Part shown: piece after piece, positions 43,204 to 52,055 of the stretch
Numbering within the stretch: position 1 is the stretch's first letter
Layout: the number at the start of each line of letters is the position of its first letter
Origin: Lachnocurva sp029100405
GTDB lineage: Bacteria > Bacillota > Clostridia > Lachnospirales > Lachnospiraceae
Length of the DNA stretch: 64,000 bases
Reading direction: 5' to 3'
Assembly: GCA_046263755.1 (NCBI GenBank)
Contig: JBJYZC010000013.1
Span: 26,002 to 90,001, forward strand
Position numbers and translations under genes: made by a program
The notes under the pieces: generated by a model
Databases searched by the model: none
What the model was told of the DNA's origin: nothing
Seen by the model: the letters and a program-made list of their open reading frames with translations, nothing else

Positions 43204-43221
43204 TTGTTAAATTTTTAACAA
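43204..43221. promoter_or_regulatory. Palindromic operator upstream of aroE2
   Basis: TTGTTA-N6-TAACAA followed by ATCACAA, as at 41976. Here it lies downstream of the -10 box, so it could act as an operator or as an mRNA leader hairpin. Confidence 0.7.
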
Positions 43222-43293
43222 ATCACAAATCACATAAAAATTGACAGCTTAAAACAGGATGAATTCAAAAAGCGGAATTCAAAGGAGATCAGT

Positions 43294-44196
43294 ATGAGTG
43301 AGAGAATTACCGGACACACAGAGCTTGTAAGCCTTCTGGCTTACCCGATTCGTCATTCCAATTCCCCGGCAATGCAGAACGAGGCATTTGCCTATGAGGG
43401 ACTGGACTATGCATACCTGGCTTTCGAGGTTGGTATGGGTGACACCGAGGAAGAGCAGGAGAAGGAACTGAGGGACGCCATCACCGGACTTCGTGCCATG
43501 AAGTTTGTCGGCTCCAACATTTCCATGCCGAACAAGACCAGAGTCGGCAAGTATCTGGATGAGCTGGACAAGGCTTCCGAGATGTCCGGCGCAGTCAATA
43601 CCATCGTTAACAAGAACGGCCATCTCAAGGGTTACACCACAGACGGTATCGGCTATATGCAGTCCCTGAAGGACTACGGCATCGATGTCATCGGAAAGAA
43701 GATGACCATTGTCGGCTGCGGCGGCGCAGGTACCGCTATTCAGATTCAGGCAGCCCTGGACGGCGTTGCCGAGCTCTCCATCTTCAACCGTAAGGATGAG
43801 TTCTGGGCACCGGCTGAAGAGACCGTAAAGAAGATCAACGAGCAGACCAACTGCAAGGCTCACCTTTATGATCTGGCAGATCTGGATCAGCTGAGAAAAG
43901 AGATCGACAGCTCCTACCTCCTTGCAAACGCAACCGGCCTTGGCATGAAGCCTCATGTCGGCGAGACCTGGCTTCCGGATACTTCCTATCTCCGTCCGGA
44001 CCTGATCGTTACCGATACCGTATATGCTCCGAAGAAGACCCGTTTCCTGGAAATGGCTGATGAAGTCGGATGCAAGTGGATGAACGGCGACGGCATGATG
44101 CTCTTCCAGGGTGCTGCAGCATTTAAGCTCTGGACCGGTCATGATATGCCGATTGAGCACATGAAGGAAGTCCTTGGCATCAAGTACGGCGAGTAA
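43294..44196 (+). CDS. aroE: Shikimate/quinate dehydrogenase paralogue 2
   Basis: 300 residues. Catalytic Lys81 (NISMPNK) and Asp117 (TTDGIG), substrate loop SNSP (22-25), and Rossmann loop GCGGAG. It differs from paralogue 1 by an acidic insert (TEEEQEKE, 51-58) and changed substrate-loop residues, so the two probably prefer different substrates (shikimate versus quinate). It heads the LysR-controlled operon with an MFS transporter and aroD. Codons end mainly in C, which suggests high expression. RBS is AAAGGAG. Confidence 0.92.
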   Translation: MSERITGHTELVSLLAYPIRHSNSPAMQNEAFAYEGLDYAYLAFEVGMGDTEEEQEKELRDAITGLRAMKFVGSNISMPNKTRVGKYLDELDKASEMSGAVNTIVNKNGHLKGYTTDGIGYMQSLKDYGIDVIGKKMTIVGCGGAGTAIQIQAALDGVAELSIFNRKDEFWAPAEETVKKINEQTNCKAHLYDLADLDQLRKEIDSSYLLANATGLGMKPHVGETWLPDTSYLRPDLIVTDTVYAPKKTRFLEMADEVGCKWMNGDGMMLFQGAAAFKLWTGHDMPIEHMKEVLGIKYGE

Positions 44197-44201
44197 TTAT
44201 C

Positions 44202-44212
44202 AAATATAGACC
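44202..44212 (+). repeat. AAATATAGACC word after aroE2
   Basis: Starts 6 bases after the stop, as after aroE1, and abuts the hairpin at 44213. Confidence 0.85.
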
Positions 44213-44242
44213 CTCCGGTCAGAAGCGATCTTTCGGCCGGAG
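44213..44242 (+). terminator. Hairpin between aroE2 and the MFS gene
   Basis: CTCCGG and CCGGAG with a loop that can pair further; no T-run follows, so it is more likely a processing or attenuation stem inside the operon. Confidence 0.5.
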
Positions 44243-44286
44243 AGAATCCCCAACGAAGAAAAGTTTATTAAATTGGAGAAAAACTC

Positions 44287-45498
44287 ATGGAAAAGAAAAA
44301 ATATCTGCCCGCGGCACTTATTCTCTACCTTAACTATTTCATTCACGGCGTAGGATGTTCCATCCTCGGACAGTCCGTTATCAAGGAAGCACTTGCAGCA
44401 AGCTGGGGCGTAGAAGCTATGTCCATCACAGCAATCTCTGCAGCCCTTGGACTTGGACGTCTGGTTGCTCTTCCTTTCGCAGGTCCTCTTTCCGATAAGC
44501 TGGGACGCCGTATCTCCGTTGTGATCGGCGGCGCTTCCTATGCCATCTACCTGATCGGCCTGGCTTTGGCCTTCAATGCAGGAACCCACGGCGGCTATCA
44601 GATCGCCTACATCTGCGCTATCATCGGCGGTATCGCAAACTCCTTCCTGGATACCGGTATCTATCCGGCAGTTGCAGAGATCTTCGACAAGGCTCCCGGT
44701 GTTGCAACCATGGGCATCAAGTTCTTCATTGCAATCTCCCAGATGCTTCTGCCTTTCTTCCTCGGCGCAGCCGTAGGAAAGACTGCAGCAGGTCTTGTTA
44801 CCTACAACTCTCTCTTCTATGTATGCGGTATTGCCTACATCGTACTTCTGGTTCTGATCCTCTTTGTACCCCTTCCCGATTCTGATGCGAAGGCTGAGAA
44901 GAAGGAAGGCCTGATCGCAAGCCTCAAGCATACCCACTTCTCCTTCGAGAGTATTGCCATGATCCTGATCGGATTTACCTGTACCGGTACCTTCCAGCTC
45001 TGGCTCAACTGTGCACAGAACTATGCCAAGACCAATGTCGGCTGGGCAGATCCTTCCATCATGCAGACCTTCTACTCCCTAGGAACCATCCTGGCTCTGA
45101 TCGTAACCGCACTTCTGACCAGAAAGATCAAGGATGTCCGTTTCATCGTCATCTATCCGGTCATCTGCCTGCTTATGCTGATCCTTGTTATGATCGCTCC
45201 GACACAGACCATGATGAAGGCCGGCGCCTTCGTTATCGGCTGGGCAGGCGCAGGCGGACTGCTTCAGATCGCAACTTCAGTCTGCAACATGCTCTTCCCT
45301 AAGATCAAGGGAACCGTTACAGCACTCGTTATGATCGCATCCTCTCTCTGCAACTACACCCTTCTTACCGCAGCTGCAAAGATGAGCCCGTCCGGTGTTA
45401 TGGTAATGAACATTGTTCTTACCGCAATCGGTGTTGCTCTCGGTGTATTCGTAAACCTGAGATACACCAAGATGGTTGAGGCTAACGCCGAGGCCTAA
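44287..45498 (+). CDS. MFS transporter, likely shikimate/quinate uptake
   Basis: 403 residues, twelve membrane segments. The loop 2-3 signature LPFAGPLSDKLGRR is present. It lies between aroE2 and aroD, which points to uptake of a cyclohexane carboxylate such as shikimate or quinate (inference). A central basic-acidic loop (about 200-215) separates the two halves. The gene shows the same strong C-ending codon bias as aroE2. Confidence 0.88.
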   Translation: MEKKKYLPAALILYLNYFIHGVGCSILGQSVIKEALAASWGVEAMSITAISAALGLGRLVALPFAGPLSDKLGRRISVVIGGASYAIYLIGLALAFNAGTHGGYQIAYICAIIGGIANSFLDTGIYPAVAEIFDKAPGVATMGIKFFIAISQMLLPFFLGAAVGKTAAGLVTYNSLFYVCGIAYIVLLVLILFVPLPDSDAKAEKKEGLIASLKHTHFSFESIAMILIGFTCTGTFQLWLNCAQNYAKTNVGWADPSIMQTFYSLGTILALIVTALLTRKIKDVRFIVIYPVICLLMLILVMIAPTQTMMKAGAFVIGWAGAGGLLQIATSVCNMLFPKIKGTVTALVMIASSLCNYTLLTAAAKMSPSGVMVMNIVLTAIGVALGVFVNLRYTKMVEANAEA

Positions 45499-45522
45499 AT
45501 AGAAATGAATACGAGGAAAAAT

Positions 45523-46287
45523 ATGAATACTGTTAAAGTAAGAAACGTAGTCATTGGTGAAGGTCTTCCCAAGATCATTGTTCCGATCGTTGCAAAGACC
45601 AAGGAAGAAATCGTAAAGGCAGCCGAGTCCTTCTCCGAATATCGTTATGATATCGTTGAGTGGCGTGTCGACTGGTTCGACGGCGTTTTCAATTTCGCAG
45701 AAGTCGAGGATACCGCAAAGGCTCTTCGTGATACTCTTGGCGATGACAAGCCCATCCTTTTCACTTTCCGTACCTCCAAGGAGGGCGGTGAGAAGGCAAT
45801 AGAGCCGGATGCCTATGTAGAGCTGAACAAGCGGATCGCCATGACCGGTCTGGTTGACCTGGTGGATGTCGAGGCATTTACCGGTGATTCCTATGTCCGT
45901 GATATCATCGAGACCGCTCACAAGTGCGGTGTCAAGGTCGTTGCATCCAATCATGACTTCGACAAGACTCCGGCCAAGGAAGATCTGGTTTACCGTCTCA
46001 GAAAGATGCAGGATCTGGGCGCTGATATTCCGAAGATCGCAGTTATGCCGAAGAATAAGAAGGATGTTCTGACTCTTCTTGAGGCAACCGAGGCTATGGC
46101 AAACGATTATGCAGACCGCCCGATCATCACCATGTCCATGGCAGGCACCGGCCTGATCTCCCGTCTCTCGGGCGAAGTCTTCGGTTCCGCTGCAACCTTC
46201 GGTGCAGTCGGCAAGGTTTCCGCACCCGGACAGATGAATGTCAAGGATCTGGATACCATCCTGAACCTGATCCACAATGCCAGCTGA
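45523..46287 (+). CDS. aroD: Type I 3-dehydroquinate dehydratase
   Basis: 254 residues. The class I active site is complete: Glu46 and Arg48 (VEWRVD), His144 (SNHDFDKTP), Schiff-base Lys171 (PKIAVMP), with SRLSGEVFGS for the carboxylate. It interconverts 3-dehydroquinate and 3-dehydroshikimate. Anaerobes that break down quinate need this reaction in the dehydrating direction. The Met at 45523 has GAGGAAAA at the right distance; the earlier Met at 45505 lacks one. It is 24 bp after the MFS gene. Confidence 0.96.
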   Translation: MNTVKVRNVVIGEGLPKIIVPIVAKTKEEIVKAAESFSEYRYDIVEWRVDWFDGVFNFAEVEDTAKALRDTLGDDKPILFTFRTSKEGGEKAIEPDAYVELNKRIAMTGLVDLVDVEAFTGDSYVRDIIETAHKCGVKVVASNHDFDKTPAKEDLVYRLRKMQDLGADIPKIAVMPKNKKDVLTLLEATEAMANDYADRPIITMSMAGTGLISRLSGEVFGSAATFGAVGKVSAPGQMNVKDLDTILNLIHNAS

Positions 46288-46325
46288 TCAGTTTTCTTTA
46301 TCAGTCTGACAAAAGCTAAATAGCG

Positions 46326-46357
46326 GGGCACATGTCTTTGGACTTGTGCCCTTTCTT
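46326..46357 (+). terminator. Terminator after aroD
   Basis: GGGCACATGTC / GACTTGTGCCC (one T-T mismatch) with a TTTG loop and TTTCTTATT after it. It ends the aroE2-MFS-aroD operon. Confidence 0.85.
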
Positions 46358-46444
46358 ATTATCAATTTTGGCTTTTTTCTTGTGAAATACTTTAGTATAA
46401 TAAAGCAAAAGGGCCACTTAAAGATAGGGTAGTAGAGAGTAGTA

Positions 46445-47035
46445 ATGCCTATGAAAGTTTTAAAGTATCTGGAGGAAAATCTGGAGGAGATCCTCATGGT
46501 TCTTCTTCTCATGGCCATGGCCGTGATCATGATTATTCAGGTTATAGCCCGTTATGTCTTCGGCTATTCCCTGTCCTGGTCAGAGGAGATCACCCGATAT
46601 CTCTTTATCTGGTCGGCCTTCATCAGTGTCAGCCTCTGTACCAGAAAGTGCATTTCCATCAAGGTGGATAACTTCATCAAAATCTTTCCCCGGCGTGGAG
46701 AAGCAGCCTTCAAGCTTCTGAATCTGACCATTTCCTTTCTCTTCTTTGCAGTTCTGATTCCATATTCCTGGCGCTATCTGCAGACCACGATCGAATCCGG
46801 CCAGACCTCACCGGCCTGCGGCATTCCTATGTACTGGGTCCAGTCGGCACCTTTTGTCTGCTTCTGTCTCTGCGGAGCCCGCATCATTCAGCGCTGGGTC
46901 ATCAATCTGATGATCGTTCTCAATAAGGACGTCAAGAAGCCCGAGGAAGGCAACCTGGCCGAATCCCTGGCAGAGATTGCAGAGGAAGATCAGGAAGAGG
47001 CAAATGCAGACCAGCATTCAAAGGAGGGTAGATAA
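46445..47035 (+). CDS. dctQ: TRAP transporter small permease (DctQ)
   Basis: 196 residues with four membrane segments (about 18-40, 50-70, 95-115, 135-155) and a charged tail (155-196). DctQ helps DctM import carboxylates with Na+. The conserved WSEEITRYLFIWSAF motif is clear. The start may be Met 46445 or 46451. It overlaps none of its neighbours; the next gene starts at the following base. A TATAAT at 46396-46401 may be its promoter -10. Confidence 0.93.
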   Translation: MPMKVLKYLEENLEEILMVLLLMAMAVIMIIQVIARYVFGYSLSWSEEITRYLFIWSAFISVSLCTRKCISIKVDNFIKIFPRRGEAAFKLLNLTISFLFFAVLIPYSWRYLQTTIESGQTSPACGIPMYWVQSAPFVCFCLCGARIIQRWVINLMIVLNKDVKKPEEGNLAESLAEIAEEDQEEANADQHSKEGR

Positions 47036-48331
47036 ATGTCAGTAGGGTTTATATTTCTCATCTTCATCATCTGTCTTTTGATTGCGATCCCGGTTTCCAT
47101 CTCTCTTGGAATCGTCGCAGTCCTTCCGGGACTCTTTGACCCGAGCTTTACAGCCAGCGGCTCCTATGTCATCCGGTCCATGCTGGGCGGCATCGACAGC
47201 TTCCCGCTTCTGGCGGTTCCCATGTTCGTCCTGGCCGGCATTATCATGGCTCACGGCCAGATCTCTCAGAAGATTTTCGATGTCTTCGCCTATTTCCTGG
47301 GAAAGCGGACGGCGGGCATTCCCTGTGCGGTCATCGTCACCTGCCTCTTCTATGGGGCGATTTCCGGCTCGGCGCCGGCAACTGTTGCGGCGGTCGGCTC
47401 CATGTCCATCCCCTTCCTGATCGAGCTCGGCTACGACAAGAAATTTTCCACGGCCCTGGTGGCTGTCGCCGGAGGTCTCGGCGTTATCATTCCGCCGAGC
47501 ATTCCTTTCATTATCTATGCGACGTCTTCGGGCCAGTCGGTCAGCGACCTCTTCCTGTCCGGCATCATTCCGGGACTTCTGATCGGCGGACTTCTCATGG
47601 TCTATGCCATCGTCTACTGCAAGAAAAACGGCGAGGACCGGGACAAGATCAATGCCAAGGTCAACGAGCTTCACAGCAAGGGTTTCGGCAGAGTCCTCCG
47701 GGAAGGTTTCTGGGCCCTCTTAAGTCCGGTCATCATCCTGGGCTGCATTTATTCCGGCGTGGCATCGCCGACCGAAGCCGCGGTGATCTCCGTCTTCTAC
47801 TCCCTGATCGTCAGCATCTTCGTCTACAAGACCCTGAAGTTCAAGGACATCTGGAGAATCTGCGTCGAGACGGTTCACACCTACGGCCCCATCCTCTTTA
47901 TCCTGGCAGCGGCCGTGGCCTTCTCGAGAGTTCTGACTCTCATGCAGGTTCCGCAGACCGTCAGCAGCTGGATCCTTGGCCACTTCACCAATAAGATCGT
48001 CCTACTCCTTGTGATCAATGTCTTCCTTCTGATCGTCGGCATGGTCATGGATACGACGCCGGCCATCCTGATTCTGACGCCCATCCTCCTGCCGATCGTT
48101 ACATCGGTCGGAATGAATCCGATCCACTTCGGTATCATGATGGTCGTAAACCTTGCGATCGGCTTTGTAACTCCGCCCATCGGCGTCAACCTCTTCGTGG
48201 CATCCAGTCTCACCAAGGTGCCGGTCATGGATATCGCAAAGAAGGCCTTGCCCATGATCCTGCTCTTCCTGGTGGCCCTGCTTCTGATTACCTATATTCC
48301 CGGAATCAGCACCTGCCTGATCGGAGGGTGA
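47036..48331 (+). CDS. dctM: TRAP transporter large permease (DctM)
   Basis: 431 residues, about twelve membrane segments, with the family signatures AVPMFVLAGIIMAHG, GAISGSAPATVAAVGSM and NLAIGFVTPPIGVNLFVASS. It is the Na+-coupled channel for the substrate captured by DctP. It is immediately downstream of dctQ. The genomic neighbourhood suggests a shikimate- or quinate-like acid as substrate, which would give this locus two uptake systems. Confidence 0.95.
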   Translation: MSVGFIFLIFIICLLIAIPVSISLGIVAVLPGLFDPSFTASGSYVIRSMLGGIDSFPLLAVPMFVLAGIIMAHGQISQKIFDVFAYFLGKRTAGIPCAVIVTCLFYGAISGSAPATVAAVGSMSIPFLIELGYDKKFSTALVAVAGGLGVIIPPSIPFIIYATSSGQSVSDLFLSGIIPGLLIGGLLMVYAIVYCKKNGEDRDKINAKVNELHSKGFGRVLREGFWALLSPVIILGCIYSGVASPTEAAVISVFYSLIVSIFVYKTLKFKDIWRICVETVHTYGPILFILAAAVAFSRVLTLMQVPQTVSSWILGHFTNKIVLLLVINVFLLIVGMVMDTTPAILILTPILLPIVTSVGMNPIHFGIMMVVNLAIGFVTPPIGVNLFVASSLTKVPVMDIAKKALPMILLFLVALLLITYIPGISTCLIGG

Positions 48332-48408
48332 CGGCAGATGAAGCCGAGATTCCGATCTTTTGACAGGACGCAGATGGACAGAATATATGAACCTCATGTG
48401 GAGGAAGA

Positions 48409-49497
48409 ATGATGAAGAAACGTAAACCAAACGCTAGAGCAGCCGGCTCCCTCCGGATCCACCTCATATCGAAGAAAAAAACCAAAAGAAGAATCAAGCG
48501 CTTTGCAGCCCTGGCTCTTTCGACTCTGATCGTCTTTGGCCTCATGGCCTGCGGAAAGAAGGATTCGTCCGGAACCCAGCGTTACGCCTGGCCGCTCGGA
48601 ACCTCGAGCCCCGAGGATACGGTCACCCAGATCTATGCCGAGAAATTTGCTGAGGAAGTCTCAAAGCTTTCCGACGGTAAGATGAAGATCCAGGTTTATC
48701 CCAACAGTGTCCTGGGCGGCGACCGGGAGCTTCTGGAAAGCCAGAAGGACGGCGACATTCCCTTTGTCGTTCAGAATACGGCGCCTCAGGTGACCTTCAT
48801 GCCGGACATTGCTGTTTTCGATATGCCGCGCGTCTATTCCGATATCGCTTCCTTAAGAGAGGCGGTCGATGATCCGAATTTCCTGGACAAGATTCAAAAG
48901 GTCTACAACAAGGGTGGCTACGAGCTTCTCGGTTTTGCCGATCAGGGCTTCCGTGTCATGTCTACCAACAAGGAAGTAAAGACCATTTCCGATTTCAAGG
49001 GACAGAAGATCCGGACCATGGAGAACACCTATCACATGATGTTCTGGAAGGCCTTGGGCGCCAGCCCGACCCCGATGACCTTCTCCGAGGTCTACATCGG
49101 TCTCCAGCAGGGAACCATCGATGCCCAGGAAAATCCCTATGAGGTTATCGTTTCCAACCGTCTCTACGAGCAGCAGAAATACGTGGTCGAGACCAACCAC
49201 CTGCCCCACCTGATTTCCCTTACGGTTTCCGATAAGTTTATGAAGAGCCTTCCCGAGGACCAGCAGGAGATCATCCGCCAGGCAGCGGAGACTGCGAAAG
49301 CCTATGCAAGAGAGCAGTCGGACAAGCGAATCGCTTCCCGGATCAAGACCATTGAGGACAGCGGAACCCAGATCATAGAGCTCGACCAGGCCACTCAGGA
49401 TGCCATGGACCAGGCGGCTGAAAAGGTCTATAGCGCCATTGAGAAAAAGGTAGACCCGGATCTCGTAGAAGCCTATATGGCCGGGGCAAATCAGTGA
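48409..49497 (+). CDS. dctP: TRAP transporter substrate-binding lipoprotein (DctP)
   Basis: 362 residues. The lipobox is FGLMAC (Cys48), preceded by an unusually long, very basic N-region of about 30 residues; the Met at 48412 may be the real start since GGAGG is 7 bases from it. The mature part has DctP features: the RTMENTYH..FWKALGASPTPMTFSEVY segment, where Arg binds the substrate carboxylate, and GTIDAQENP. It captures an organic acid outside the membrane. An unexplained 77-bp gap separates it from dctM. Confidence 0.94.
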   Translation: MMKKRKPNARAAGSLRIHLISKKKTKRRIKRFAALALSTLIVFGLMACGKKDSSGTQRYAWPLGTSSPEDTVTQIYAEKFAEEVSKLSDGKMKIQVYPNSVLGGDRELLESQKDGDIPFVVQNTAPQVTFMPDIAVFDMPRVYSDIASLREAVDDPNFLDKIQKVYNKGGYELLGFADQGFRVMSTNKEVKTISDFKGQKIRTMENTYHMMFWKALGASPTPMTFSEVYIGLQQGTIDAQENPYEVIVSNRLYEQQKYVVETNHLPHLISLTVSDKFMKSLPEDQQEIIRQAAETAKAYAREQSDKRIASRIKTIEDSGTQIIELDQATQDAMDQAAEKVYSAIEKKVDPDLVEAYMAGANQ

Positions 49498-49503
49498 TAT
49501 GAT

Positions 49504-49578
49504 GAACCTGTCAGAGGACTTCCCTCAGGAATTTCTTAGTGAAATATCTGTTGGAAGCTTCTCTGACAGGTTCTTATT
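49504..49578 (+). terminator. Terminator after the TRAP operon
   Basis: GAACCTGTCAGAG at 49504-49516 and CTCTGACAGGTTC at 49561-49573 form a perfect 13-bp stem, followed by TTATT. Confidence 0.75.
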
Positions 49579-49773
49579 GGTCGCTCGATGACATCGATCC
49601 GGTCACGGCTCTGAAGAGTGCGGAGTGAAAAACTTTTACACGTAAAAGCAATAAAGCGTTGCAGATGGGAAGTTTATCCTCTATAATGTAGAACATACAG
49701 TTTTGAAGGAAAATCTGAAAGCGGTCTAAATTTCGTAATCAGATCCGGGAAAAGGAAAGGGAAAGTCGTAGCG

Positions 49774-50634
49774 ATGGAAGAAGAAAAGACAAATCAGCTG
49801 GAAGAAACCCGTGCTAAGATCCGGGATGTCGATACCCGTCTGATTGATGCTCTGGCAGATCGAATGGAGCTCATTCAGGACATTATCGCCTATAAGAAGG
49901 AGACCGGAATTCCGATTCTGCAGCCGGAGCAGGAAGCCAAGCAGACCAGGGAGCTCCAGGAGCAGCTGAAGGATAATCCTTTCGAAGAGGAGATTCTGGA
50001 TGTTTTCAAATATATCATGAAGAATTCCCGTCGCGTTCAGGCCAAGGCACTTTTCGACTACAATGTCTTCCTGATCGGCTTCATGGGCGCCGGCAAATCG
50101 ACCATCGCCAAGGAGCTGGAGCGGAAGCTTGAGATGCAGCGGATTGAAATGGATGAGCTGATTGAGAAAAAGCAGAACATGACCATCGCCCAGATTTTCT
50201 CGGAATATGGAGAAATCTATTTCCGGAATCTGGAATCCAACTGTCTGATCGAGCTTCAGAAGATCAAACAGGCCATCGTTTCCTGCGGCGGCGGAGTCGT
50301 CCTTCGTCCCGATAATGCGGAACACATGAAGAAGAACGGACGAATCGTTCTCCTGACTGCAGAGCCTATGACCATCCTGGATCGTGTCAAGGGTTCCGAT
50401 ACCCGGCCGATCCTCAACAATCATATGAATGTGGACTTCATCGAGGACCTGATGAATCAGAGACGGGAGAAATATTTGGCGGTCGCTGATGTCATTGTCT
50501 CTACCGATCATAAGTCGACCGATGAAATCTGTGATGAGATCATCGCCAAGCTGATCGCCTACGATCGTGAGCACAAGAAGAAGGATGCGGAAGATAAGGC
50601 TGAGGGAGTCGCTGAGAAAGCAGAAGATAAGTAA
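49774..50634 (+). CDS. aroK: Chorismate mutase-shikimate kinase fusion
   Basis: 286 residues. An AroQ-type chorismate mutase helical domain (1-90; LEETRAKIRDVDTRLIDALADR) is fused to a shikimate kinase (95-265) with P-loop GFMGAGKST (102-110), DMDELIE-like site (MDELIE), SCGGGVVLR, and RPIL lid. The kinase phosphorylates shikimate; the mutase makes prephenate. An acidic/Lys tail (265-286) is extra. It follows the shikimate-type transport locus but after a terminator, so it may serve aromatic synthesis separately. Confidence 0.93.
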   Translation: MEEEKTNQLEETRAKIRDVDTRLIDALADRMELIQDIIAYKKETGIPILQPEQEAKQTRELQEQLKDNPFEEEILDVFKYIMKNSRRVQAKALFDYNVFLIGFMGAGKSTIAKELERKLEMQRIEMDELIEKKQNMTIAQIFSEYGEIYFRNLESNCLIELQKIKQAIVSCGGGVVLRPDNAEHMKKNGRIVLLTAEPMTILDRVKGSDTRPILNNHMNVDFIEDLMNQRREKYLAVADVIVSTDHKSTDEICDEIIAKLIAYDREHKKKDAEDKAEGVAEKAEDK

Positions 50635-50667
50635 TAATCGCTTTGCATGAAAATCTATAGACAAGCA

Positions 50668-50700
50668 AAAATCACCGACGGAAACGCCGGTGATTTTTTA
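50668..50700. terminator. Bidirectional terminator after the CM-SK fusion
   Basis: AAAATCACCG / CGGTGATTTT with ACGGAAACGC between and T-run after. It separates convergent genes. Confidence 0.9.
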
Positions 50701-50735
50701 CGGAAATTTGCTGTTTGAAACGAATGAATACCCCC

Positions 50736-51497
50736 TCACTCTGGCTTAAAGAAGGAGATAATCTTCTGAATAGCCAGGTCCATATGCTTGGGATTGGAGA
50801 AAGGATGGTCGGCACCCTCGACCTCGATGAGTTCGATGACATTGTCTTCGGAAAATTTCCGGGTGACTTCGATGGGGACCATCTCGTCTTTGGTGCCATG
50901 GATCATCAGAATGGAGTCTGCATAGTCCAGATAATCCTGTTTTGTGACATCATCGGTCTGCATTTCTTCCAGAAATTCATTGCTGATCTTCATCTTCCGT
51001 TCAAAGCCCTGGAGGATTTCCTTGCCCTTGTGAAGCTTGCTCCAGTCATCTTCGGTGAGATTTTGGGTCAGGGCTTCGTACATCTTGATGGCAGGGCAGC
51101 GGAGACCGATGCGATGGAAGGGATTGCCTTTTTTTGCCAGATAATCAAGAGTAATGAAGGCGCCAAAACTGGAGGAGTAATTGTAGATCTCCTCTGCAGC
51201 CATATCTTTTTTCACATATTGGATGACCAGATCTAGATATTCCAGGCATTCTGACAGGAGCAGTTTCTTCCTTGCATCCTGCCCGTGGCAAGGCCAGTCG
51301 AAGGTTACGACAGCGAAGGTCTTATATTTCCCGATCAGACGCTCTGCGAAAGTGCTGATCGCATGATTCTCTTTATTGCCACCAAAGCCGTAGGTTGCGA
51401 TTACGATCTGCCTGGCTTGGTGGAGGTCTTTGCCATAATAGGCTCTGCAGCGGATGCTATAGCCGTTTTCATTGATATCAAAATTTTTATTCTGCAT
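50736..51497 (-). CDS. Alpha/beta hydrolase
   Basis: 253 residues, a single-domain hydrolase. Motifs: oxyanion start (ATYGFGGNKEN, 34-44), nucleophile elbow YSSSFGAF with Ser110 (first Gly of GxSxG is Ser), Asp in GTKDEMV, His in GADHPF. It is probably an acyl or carboxyl esterase; the substrate is unknown. It is a single gene between a terminator and a 1.2-kb repeat-rich region. Confidence 0.85.
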   Translation of the reverse strand: MQNKNFDINENGYSIRCRAYYGKDLHQARQIVIATYGFGGNKENHAISTFAERLIGKYKTFAVVTFDWPCHGQDARKKLLLSECLEYLDLVIQYVKKDMAAEEIYNYSSSFGAFITLDYLAKKGNPFHRIGLRCPAIKMYEALTQNLTEDDWSKLHKGKEILQGFERKMKISNEFLEEMQTDDVTKQDYLDYADSILMIHGTKDEMVPIEVTRKFSEDNVIELIEVEGADHPFSNPKHMDLAIQKIISFFKPE

Positions 51498-51780
51498 GGG
51501 AGATCCTTTCTGCCCGTTTCAAGTTTTCTCTTGTTCACATTTTTTGATTATATCAAAAGTCGAGGAGGAAGGCGCAGGATTTTGCATCGAAAGTCGGGCA
51601 ATGAACGGTTCGAGACGTTCTCATGGACAGATCGCTGAGAGTTGATTCTGAGACTGGATGTTGAGGCTAGATGATGTGCCTGGCTTCTGAGCTTTCATTC
51701 TGAGTCGAGATGTTGGGCCTTGTTTCGGTGCTTTAATTCTGAGTCTGGATGTTGAGACTTGCATCAGTGCTTTATTGCGA
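51498..51780. other. Degenerate repeats upstream of the hydrolase
   Basis: No gene is seen. Three imperfect units with CTGAGTCTGGATGTTGAG-like sequence occupy about 51645-51780 and lead into family A array 3. Confidence 0.55.
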
Positions 51781-51781
51781 G

Positions 51782-52009
51782 ATTCGATATATGCATTTTT
51801 TTTGATTTGATGCGTGTTTTAGCTCAGAAAAGAGCCGACTTTATGGCAAAAAATTCGATATATGAAATCTTTTAGATTTCATGCTATAAAAATGCCTGGA
51901 AAACATGCATGATTTTCAAAAGATTTTGTATATCGAATAATCAGGCCAAGAACAGGCAAGAAAGCTCCCGGAAACACGCATGATTTTCAAAAGATTTTGT
52001 ATATCGAAT
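51782..52009. repeat. Family A repeat array 3 (2 forward + 2 reverse units)
   Basis: Forward units start ATTCGATATATG at 51782 and 51853; reverse units end TATCGAAT at 51938 and 52009. Both steps are 71 bp. The reverse linkers (AATCAGGCCAAG..) match those of array 1. Family B array 2 begins 46 bp later. Confidence 0.92.
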
Positions 52010-52055
52010 AATCAGGCCAAGGACAAGCCAGAATCCTTTCCTAAACGCATACAAA

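Noticed and set aside
49774..50634. CM-SK fusion as a certain member of the LysR-controlled catabolic operon
   Set aside because: A strong terminator (49504-49578) and a 276-bp gap separate it from the TRAP genes, and no shared operator was found upstream; it may simply serve aromatic synthesis.
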